From NCBI GenBank assembly GCA_051955775.1, contig JBQCGJ010000350.1, positions 1-11,168 on the forward strand: a stretch of 11,168 bases of DNA. The letters run 5' to 3'. This DNA is from DASUHT01 sp051955775 (GTDB lineage Bacteria; Actinomycetota; Thermoleophilia; Gaiellales; JAICJC01). The number at the start of each line of letters is the position of its first letter. Positions within the stretch are counted from its first letter, which is position 1. This document shows positions 6,252-11,168 of this stretch, in pieces. Position numbers and translations under genes: made by a program. The notes below the pieces were generated by a model. That model ran no database searches. It had not been told where the DNA came from and was given only the letters and a program-made list of their open reading frames with translations.

Positions 6252-8666
6252 TTGCCACGTCTGCGCATCCGTCCCGTTCGATATAGTCCCGCCTTGCGTA
6301 TGGGCAGGTTCTGGAGGGGAACACTGGTCCTCGCCGCACTGGCGGCGGTCGCCAGCGTACAACTCGCGGAGGCCGCCCCGCGCCCGCAGTCGGCTCTGCG
6401 GATCGCTCCGAGCCCGCGCCCCGCGCATCGCACCGCACTGCCGGGCACCGCACTGCCGCAGGTCAGCGGCGCCGTTCGGATCGGCCCGTCACAGGCCGAT
6501 CAGGTCAGTGCCGTGGTCTTCCTGCGGCCGCAGAACGCGGCGTTGCTGCACAGGATCGCCAGCCGGACGAGCGCCCGCACGCCGTACTCCAGGGCGCTGC
6601 TCGAGAAGCTGTTCCTGCCGCCGGCGGGCCAGATCGCGGCCGTCGAGGGATACCTGCGCTCGCAGGGCCTGACGATCACCGCCCGGCACCTGCTGTCGAT
6701 CGACACAACCGGCAGCGTGCAGGCGAATCAGCGCGCCTTCGGGGTGTCCCTCGGGGTGTACCGGGGCGCCAACGGACGTCTGTTCCGGGCGCCCTCGGGC
6801 GCGATCAAGCTGCCCAGCGCGATCGCGTCGACCGTGCAAACCGTTGGCGGACTGGACACCGCATTGCGGCTGCACCCGCAGACCAGCGGGGCGACGGCGC
6901 CGGCCACGGCCCCGACGGCATGCTCCCAGGCACAGCACGTCCAGGATGTCTTCCCGGGCACCCTGCTCCCCGTCGACTTCGCCTCGGCCGGCGGCTACAA
7001 CTCCAACCCGATCGGCACCACGGGCAACGGCCAGACGATCGGGCTGGTGGAGTTCTCGAACTACAAGCATTCCGATATCACAAACGCTCGCAACTGCTTC
7101 ACTCTCGGCTCGAGCCCCGCCGTGCAGGATGTGTTCCCCGACAGCCCGACGTCTGATCTGTCCGGCGCCGGCGAGGTCGAGCTGGACATCCAGGTCGCGC
7201 AGGAGACCGCGCCCGGCGCGACGATCCAGGTCTACATGACCCAGAACGACGTCTCCAAAACCGTCGACATCATCAACGCGATGGTCGCCAACGGCGTGAA
7301 CGTGGCCTCCGACTCCTGGGGTCTGTGCGAGCCGGTGCTGCCGCCGTCGCTGGTCACGGCAGAGAACACCTCACTCGAACTCGCGGCCGCGTCCGGCATG
7401 TCGTTCTACGTCGCGTCGGGCGACGACGGCTCGTCGGGGTGCAAGCGGGTCACGGGCTCGAATGCGCTGTTCGTGGACGACCCCTCGTCTCAGCCCTTTG
7501 CGACGTCAGTCGGCGGCACGAAGCTGGCGGTCTCGCCGCACAAGGAGAACGCGTGGAAGTTCGGCGGCGGCGGGGTGTCCATCTTCTGGCCCAAGCCGCA
7601 GTGGCAGGTCGGCAGGACCATCACGGTGCCCAACGGCGGCAAGGTGTGCGGCTATCCCTCCCAGCAATGCCGGCAGTCCCCGGACATCGCCCTCGATGCG
7701 AACCCCGAAACCGGGTACATCATCTTCTGCACCGCCGGCCAGATCAAATGCGGCGGAGCCACCGGCTGGTACGCGATCGGCGGCACCTCCGGCGCGGCGC
7801 CTCTGATGGCGGGCATGACGGCGCTGGCCAACCAGTACTCCGGGAGCCACGGGGGCCAGGATCTCGGGTTCGCGAGTCCTTTCCTGTATGACCCGGCCAA
7901 CGCCAGCGCGTTGAGGGACGTCACGAGCGGCAACAACAACATCTTCGGCGGCAAGTCCTACCCGGCAGGGCCGGGGTATGACATGGCCACGGGCCTGGGA
8001 TCGATCAACGCCGCGAACCTCGCGACTCGGCTTGCGGCCGTGTCGCAGTTCTCGCCGTCGCTCGACACCACGACGATCACCCGATCGACTCCGAGCAACC
8101 CGAAGTCGATCAGCTACGGGCAGAGTGTCACCTTCAGCGGCGCCCTCAAGGACTCCACGCTTGCGCCGATTCCCAACACGGCGGTGTGGATCCAGACCAG
8201 CCTGGGATGGGTCAGGGCGGTCACCAACTCGAACGGCGTGTGGTCGGTTACCCTGGCCAAGGTGCTCAAGCGCAACTTCAGCTGGAACGCCGTGTTCATG
8301 GGCTCCGATACGCGCGCCGCGGCCGCGACGTCCACGGCCCACGTCTATGTCAGGCCGCACCTGTCCTCGATCGTCGACCTGCCGTTCTCCAACGGCCACT
8401 ACGTGGCGAGGGTCGGCAGGGCCTTCGTGTTCCACGGCGACTCCACGCCCAACATGGTCGGTGCCAGGGTCGTCGTGCAGTTCAGGGTGGGAAGCTCTGC
8501 CTGGACGAGTCTCGGCTCCGCCGGAGTGGGGTCGGCGGGGAAGTACAGCGTCCGCCTGACCGACAATCGCCGGGAGACCGTGGCCATCCGCTGGATCTTC
8601 AACGGCGGGACGAGCCACCACTGGCTGTCGGCGGTCTCCAAGGCCCGACTGGTCAAGGTCACCTGA
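6252..8666 (+). CDS. Secreted S53 family serine-carboxyl peptidase (sedolisin/kumamolisin type)
   Basis: An exported endopeptidase of family S53, whose members are made as proenzymes and mostly work at acid pH. It has 804 residues from TTG 6252. Signal peptide: hydrophobic GTLVLAALAAVASV, likely cut after AEA (41). Prodomain (Pro-kuma_activ type): about 75-205. Catalytic domain: about 225-595. The triad is present: Glu308 and Asp312 in GEVELD, and Ser513 in GGTSGAAPL. The oxyanion Asp is Asp391 in ASGDDGS. A calcium site is visible as Asp556-Val557 plus GPGYD (573-577). SWG (355-357) and Glu267 match kumamolisin positions. Eight cysteines (224, 282, 359, 397, 466, 473, 493, 500) could form four disulfides. 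Residues about 600-804 look like two Ig-like domains, starting SYGQSVTFSGAL and HYVARVGRAFVFHGD. The alternative start ATG 6300 gives 788 residues and a more typical signal peptide. VQDVFP occurs twice (230-235, 291-296). Intact and probably active. Confidence 0.95.
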   Translation: MPRLRIRPVRYSPALRMGRFWRGTLVLAALAAVASVQLAEAAPRPQSALRIAPSPRPAHRTALPGTALPQVSGAVRIGPSQADQVSAVVFLRPQNAALLHRIASRTSARTPYSRALLEKLFLPPAGQIAAVEGYLRSQGLTITARHLLSIDTTGSVQANQRAFGVSLGVYRGANGRLFRAPSGAIKLPSAIASTVQTVGGLDTALRLHPQTSGATAPATAPTACSQAQHVQDVFPGTLLPVDFASAGGYNSNPIGTTGNGQTIGLVEFSNYKHSDITNARNCFTLGSSPAVQDVFPDSPTSDLSGAGEVELDIQVAQETAPGATIQVYMTQNDVSKTVDIINAMVANGVNVASDSWGLCEPVLPPSLVTAENTSLELAAASGMSFYVASGDDGSSGCKRVTGSNALFVDDPSSQPFATSVGGTKLAVSPHKENAWKFGGGGVSIFWPKPQWQVGRTITVPNGGKVCGYPSQQCRQSPDIALDANPETGYIIFCTAGQIKCGGATGWYAIGGTSGAAPLMAGMTALANQYSGSHGGQDLGFASPFLYDPANASALRDVTSGNNNIFGGKSYPAGPGYDMATGLGSINAANLATRLAAVSQFSPSLDTTTITRSTPSNPKSISYGQSVTFSGALKDSTLAPIPNTAVWIQTSLGWVRAVTNSNGVWSVTLAKVLKRNFSWNAVFMGSDTRAAAATSTAHVYVRPHLSSIVDLPFSNGHYVARVGRAFVFHGDSTPNMVGARVVVQFRVGSSAWTSLGSAGVGSAGKYSVRLTDNRRETVAIRWIFNGGTSHHWLSAVSKARLVKVT
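6282..6287 (+). promoter_or_regulatory. Candidate internal -10 box before the alternative ATG of the S53 gene
   Basis: TATAGT matches TATAAT at five of six positions. It would start transcription near 6294, six bases before the in-frame ATG at 6300, which has no Shine-Dalgarno. This would give a nearly leaderless mRNA for a 788-residue form. No clear -35 hexamer stands at the right distance. It lies inside the coding sequence if TTG 6252 is used. Confidence 0.35.
6430..6458 (+). repeat. 14-base tandem direct repeat in the S53 gene
   Basis: GCACCGCACTGCCG occurs at 6430-6443 and again at 6445-6458, a period of 15 bases. It encodes TALPG-TALPQ in the linker between signal peptide and prodomain. 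In-frame duplication of five codons is the simplest explanation. Confidence 0.8.
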
Positions 8667-8689
8667 CCCACTGAGCTGATCGGGGAATT

Positions 8690-8708
8690 CCCGGATGCCA
8701 GATCCGGG
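8690..8708 (+). terminator. Hairpin after the S53 peptidase gene, possible terminator
   Basis: CCCGGAT (8690-8696) pairs perfectly with ATCCGGG (8702-8708) around a five-base loop, starting 24 bases after the S53 stop. There is no T-run after it, so it is not a textbook intrinsic terminator, though such hairpins are common at actinobacterial gene ends. It overlaps a 10-base palindrome at 8683-8692. Confidence 0.4.
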
Positions 8709-8752
8709 CCGGCACGGCTGTCCTGCGCTCCCGCGCGCGGTCCAATACGGCC

Positions 8753-9274
8753 ATGAGTGCGAGCGTCCTCGTCACGTATGCCAGCAAGCGGGGATCGACC
8801 CGCGAGGTGGCCGAGAGCGTCGCCTCCACCCTGCTCCGTGCAGGGCTCAATGCCGAGCTGCGGCCTGTCGAGGCGGTCACCAGTCTGGAGGGTGTGGACG
8901 CGGTCGTGCTGGGCGGTGCGCTGTACATGGGCCGCCTGCACCGCGAGGCGCGCAGGTTCCTGAAGCGCCATCGGACCGAGCTGGCCGCCCTTCCGCTGGC
9001 CGTGTTCGCCATGGGCCCCGGCAAGGACGAGCCGAAGGAGCTCGGTCAGTCCCGCAAGCAGCTCGACCGCGCCCTGGCCGCGGTTCCCGAGCTGAAACCG
9101 GTGGAGATCGCCGTGTTCGGAGGCGTCTTCAATCCGGACACGTTTCCCTTCCCGATCAACCACGCCCCCGCCATCGACGCCCGCGACTGGGGCGTCATCG
9201 AGTCGTGGTCTGGGCGGGTCGCACACGCATTTGGCACGCAGCCCGCGCCGTCACAGGCCGCCCGGTCGGCGTAG
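8753..9274 (+). CDS. Flavodoxin domain protein (HemG-like, Flavodoxin_5 type)
   Basis: A 173-residue single-domain flavodoxin that should bind FMN and act as a one- or two-electron carrier or oxidoreductase in the cytoplasm. The FMN phosphate loop is LVTYASKRGSTREVAE (6-21). The second flavin loop follows VDAVVLGGALYMGRLHREARRFL (as 48-70, with Gly54-Gly55-Ala56 before Tyr58). The third region is VFGGVFNPDTFPF (121-133). The closing DARDWGVIESWSGRVA (142-157) resembles the C-terminus of the family that includes HemG, the menaquinone-dependent protoporphyrinogen oxidase. I do not assign hemG, since many actinobacterial members have no known substrate and no heme gene is nearby. The ATG at 8753 places the first strand right at the N-terminus, as usual. 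No Shine-Dalgarno is evident. The last ~13 residues are Ala/Pro/Ser-rich and probably disordered. It is 86 bases after the peptidase gene and converges on guaA. Confidence 0.88.
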   Translation: MSASVLVTYASKRGSTREVAESVASTLLRAGLNAELRPVEAVTSLEGVDAVVLGGALYMGRLHREARRFLKRHRTELAALPLAVFAMGPGKDEPKELGQSRKQLDRALAAVPELKPVEIAVFGGVFNPDTFPFPINHAPAIDARDWGVIESWSGRVAHAFGTQPAPSQAARSA

Positions 9275-9295
9275 GGCTCACCTCGACCGGGCTGT

Positions 9296-9330
9296 GCTGC
9301 GGGGCGGTCACCGCCTGGCCGCCCCGCGGC
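9296..9330. terminator. Convergent hairpin between flavodoxin gene and guaA, likely bidirectional terminator
   Basis: The arms at 9296-9307 and 9319-9330 pair over 12 bases, with one G-U wobble on the plus strand, around an 11-base loop. The hairpin lies 21 bases after the flavodoxin stop and 14 bases past the guaA stop on the other strand. It lacks a clear T-run on the plus strand (TAATCC follows). Position and strength make a two-way terminator the natural reading. Confidence 0.65.
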
Positions 9331-9344
9331 TAATCCTCGCCCGT

Positions 9345-10934
9345 CTACTCCCACTCGATGGTGGCGGGCGGCTTCGACGAGATGTCGAGTGTGACCCGGT
9401 TGACGCCCGGGATCTCGTTGATGATGCGGCTGGAGATCCGTTCCAGCAGGTCGTAGGGCAGCCGCGCCCAGTCGGCCGTCATCGCATCCTCCGAGGACAC
9501 CGCCCGGATCACGATCGGGTAGGCGTACGTGCGCGAGTCGCCCTGCACACCCACGGAGCGGATCGCCGGCAGGATCGCGAACGACTGCCACAGGTCGTCG
9601 TACAGCCCGGCCCGGCGCACCTCCTCGAGCAGCACCGCGTCGGCGTCGCGCAGGATCTCGAGCCGCTCACGGGTGACCTCCCCGATGATGCGGATGGCGA
9701 GCCCCGGCCCCGGGAACGGCTGGCGGCGCACCATCCGCTCCGGCAGGCCGAGCTCCTCGCCGACGCGCCGCACCTCGTCCTTGAAGATCAGGCGCAGCGG
9801 CTCCACCAGGTCGAAGTCCATGTCCTCGGGCAGCCCGCCCACGTTGTGATGGCTCTTGATCAGCGCTGCGGTATGGCTTCCGGACTCGATCACGTCCGAG
9901 TACAGCGTTCCCTGCACCAGGTACCGCACGTCCCCCAGCCGGCGGGCCTCGTCCTCGAACAGCCGGATGAACTCCTCGCCGATGATCGCGCGCTTCGTCT
10001 CGGGGTCGGTGACGCCCTCCAGCCGCGACAGGAAGCGGTCACTGGCATCCACCGGCACCAGCGGCACGTGGAAATGGTCGCCGAACGCCTCCACCACCTG
10101 CTCTGCCTCGCCCTTGCGCAGAAGGCCGTGGTCGACGAACACGCAGGTCAGCTGGTCGCCCACCGCCCGGTGCACGAGCAGCGCCGCCACCGCGGAGTCG
10201 ACGCCGCCAGAGAGGGCGCAGATCACCTGCTCGTCGCCGACCTGCGCGCGGATCCGCTCCACCTGCTCCTCGATGAACTGCAGCGCCGTCCACGTGGGCG
10301 GGGCCTGGCAGGCATCGAGCACGAAGCTGCCGAGCATGTCGGTGCCACGCGGCGTGTGCGCCACCTCTGGGTGGAACTGCACACCGTACAGGCGCCGGCG
10401 GGCATCCTCCATGGCCGCAACCGGAGTGGTGTCGCTGGCAGCGGTGACCATGAACCCGGGCGGCGGCCGCACGACGGAGTCGCGATGGCTCATCCAGGCT
10501 GTCTGCTCGGCCGGCAGGTCGCCGAACAGGAGGCCCTGATCGCTCAGCCGGACAGGCGTCTTGCCGAACTCGCCGATCCCCGTGTTGGCCACCTCTCCGC
10601 CCAGCGCGGCCGCCATCGCCTGCATGCCGTAGCAGATGCCGAGCACCGGTACGTCGAGCTCGAACAGGCCGGGATCGACGGCCGGAGCGCCGGGCTCGTA
10701 GATCGACGCCGGGCCGCCCGAGAGGATGATGCCGATGGGGTCGCGGGCGGCCAGCTCAGCCGCAGTCGCCTGGTGGGAGACGATCTCGGAGAACACGCGG
10801 CATTCGCGCACTCGGCGCGCGATCAGCTGCGCGTACTGCGCGCCGAAGTCCACCACCAGCACCGGCCGGTGGGCCTCGCCGGGCGCCAGGAGGCCGGCCG
10901 CTGTCTGGGGACTGCGGGCCTCCTGCGCGCTCAC
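9345..10934 (-). CDS. guaA: GMP synthase (glutamine-hydrolysing)
   Basis: GuaA aminates XMP to GMP using glutamine and ATP, the last step of guanine nucleotide synthesis. The 529-residue protein has the glutaminase domain first (about 25-210): VLVVDFGAQY (25-34), nucleophile Cys101 in GICYGMQ, and the partners His188 and Glu190 in VQFHPE. The ATP-pyrophosphatase domain follows with its P-loop SGGVDS (242-247), and the dimerisation domain carries RQPFPGPGLAIRIIGE (404-419). It ends at the canonical KPPATIEWE. Length is normal (about 515-525) plus a ~23-residue N-terminal extension before the first strand. The start is GTG (10934-10932), which overlaps the stop of the guaB3-type gene as GTGA. 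A partial Shine-Dalgarno (CGGGA) lies about seven bases upstream. The pair thus forms an operon. Identification is secure; only the exact start is open. Confidence 0.98.
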   Translation of the reverse strand: MSAQEARSPQTAAGLLAPGEAHRPVLVVDFGAQYAQLIARRVRECRVFSEIVSHQATAAELAARDPIGIILSGGPASIYEPGAPAVDPGLFELDVPVLGICYGMQAMAAALGGEVANTGIGEFGKTPVRLSDQGLLFGDLPAEQTAWMSHRDSVVRPPPGFMVTAASDTTPVAAMEDARRRLYGVQFHPEVAHTPRGTDMLGSFVLDACQAPPTWTALQFIEEQVERIRAQVGDEQVICALSGGVDSAVAALLVHRAVGDQLTCVFVDHGLLRKGEAEQVVEAFGDHFHVPLVPVDASDRFLSRLEGVTDPETKRAIIGEEFIRLFEDEARRLGDVRYLVQGTLYSDVIESGSHTAALIKSHHNVGGLPEDMDFDLVEPLRLIFKDEVRRVGEELGLPERMVRRQPFPGPGLAIRIIGEVTRERLEILRDADAVLLEEVRRAGLYDDLWQSFAILPAIRSVGVQGDSRTYAYPIVIRAVSSEDAMTADWARLPYDLLERISSRIINEIPGVNRVTLDISSKPPATIEWE

Positions 10935-11168
10935 CGGCTCATCCCGACAGCCTGCTCGCGTTGCAGCTTCTTGCCCTCGGTCTGGAGCGCCGGGGCAAAC
11001 ATGATCTCGGCCTTCTGGAAGGCCTGGATGCTGTCGTAGCCAGTGGTCGCCATCGACGTCCGCAGCGCCCCCATCAGGTTCAAGGTGCCGTCGTTCTCGG
11101 TGGCCGGGCCGACCACGATCTGCTCCAGCGTGGCCACCTGCTCGGTCTTCACGCGGGCGCCGCGGGGC
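10931..11168 (-). CDS. guaB3: GuaB3-type IMP dehydrogenase-related protein, C-terminal part only
   Basis: This is the C-terminal ~78 residues of an IMP dehydrogenase/GMP reductase family protein, cut by the right edge. Codons at the edge read PRGARVKTEQVATLEQIV, then VGPATENDGTLNLMGALRTSM and ATTGYDSIQAFQKAEIMFAP. The NLMGALRTSMATTGYDSIQAFQK stretch (split here by position, ending about 40 residues from the stop... compare NLxGALRRAMATTGY-LKEFQ) matches the C-terminus of actinobacterial GuaB3 rather than canonical GuaB2, which has GGLRSGMGYTG there. The catalytic Cys loop is outside the window. The ~25 residues after IMFAP (ALQTEGKKLQREQAVGMSR) extend past the usual GuaB3 end. The reaction of GuaB3 proteins is not settled for all lineages. 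The stop overlaps the guaA start by four bases. Confidence 0.88.
   Translation of the reverse strand, partial: PRGARVKTEQVATLEQIVVGPATENDGTLNLMGALRTSMATTGYDSIQAFQKAEIMFAPALQTEGKKLQREQAVGMSR

Noticed and set aside
8736..8752. Leaderless promoter for the flavodoxin gene (AATACGGCC before the ATG).
   Set aside because: No TANNNT box at the right distance; the match is too weak.
9231..11039. 602-codon plus-strand frame antisense to guaA.
   Set aside because: Shadow of guaA; product is His/Arg/Leu-rich with no family pattern.
1..11168. CRISPR arrays, tRNA or rRNA genes, insertion sequences, toxin-antitoxin or phage genes.
   Set aside because: No spaced repeats, cloverleaf, terminal inverted repeats or transposase/integrase motifs were seen on either strand.

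Overview
The window is high-GC DNA from what looks like an actinobacterium. Three things point there: GTG is the start codon of five of the seven genes whose start lies inside the window and is not in doubt, or close to it; guaA follows a guaB3-type gene; and the ribosomal/amino-sugar order is rplM-rpsI-glmM-glmS. A secreted protein ends in an Ig-like module of a kind I associate with Thermoleophilia (Solirubrobacterales and relatives). That class assignment is inference; the actinobacterial one is fairly firm.

Layout. (1) Positions 1-3617, minus strand: a compact operon read from right to left, rplM (L13), rpsI (S9), glmM and glmS. glmS is cut by the left window edge. Gaps are -1, 9 and 7 bases, so translation is probably coupled. 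GlmM and GlmS supply glucosamine phosphates for UDP-GlcNAc. (2) Positions 3618-3776: a divergent intergenic region with a candidate extended -10 promoter and a GC-rich leader hairpin for rplM, and a TANNNT box placed so that xdhC would be leaderless. (3) Positions 3777-9274, plus strand: an XdhC/CoxI-family protein, a secreted protein with a probable ThuA/class I glutamine-amidotransferase-like fold, a secreted S53 (sedolisin/kumamolisin) peptidase with prodomain and C-terminal Ig-like region, and a small flavodoxin. (4) Positions 9275-9344: a convergent gap with a strong hairpin. (5) Positions 9345-11168, minus strand: guaB3 (3' end only) and guaA, overlapping by four bases, for guanine nucleotide synthesis.

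How the genes relate. The two minus-strand blocks are housekeeping operons. The plus-strand block between them reads as accessory cargo. Its most distinctive part is the adjacent pair of exported proteins at 4855-8666: 11 bases apart, with a Shine-Dalgarno sequence for the second overlapping the stop of the first. The peptidase has all catalytic and calcium-site residues and should be active outside the cell, probably at acid pH by family precedent. The partner has no evident catalytic residues and no known role.

I saw no tRNA, rRNA, CRISPR array, insertion sequence or origin. No gene-free stretch exceeds about 160 bases.
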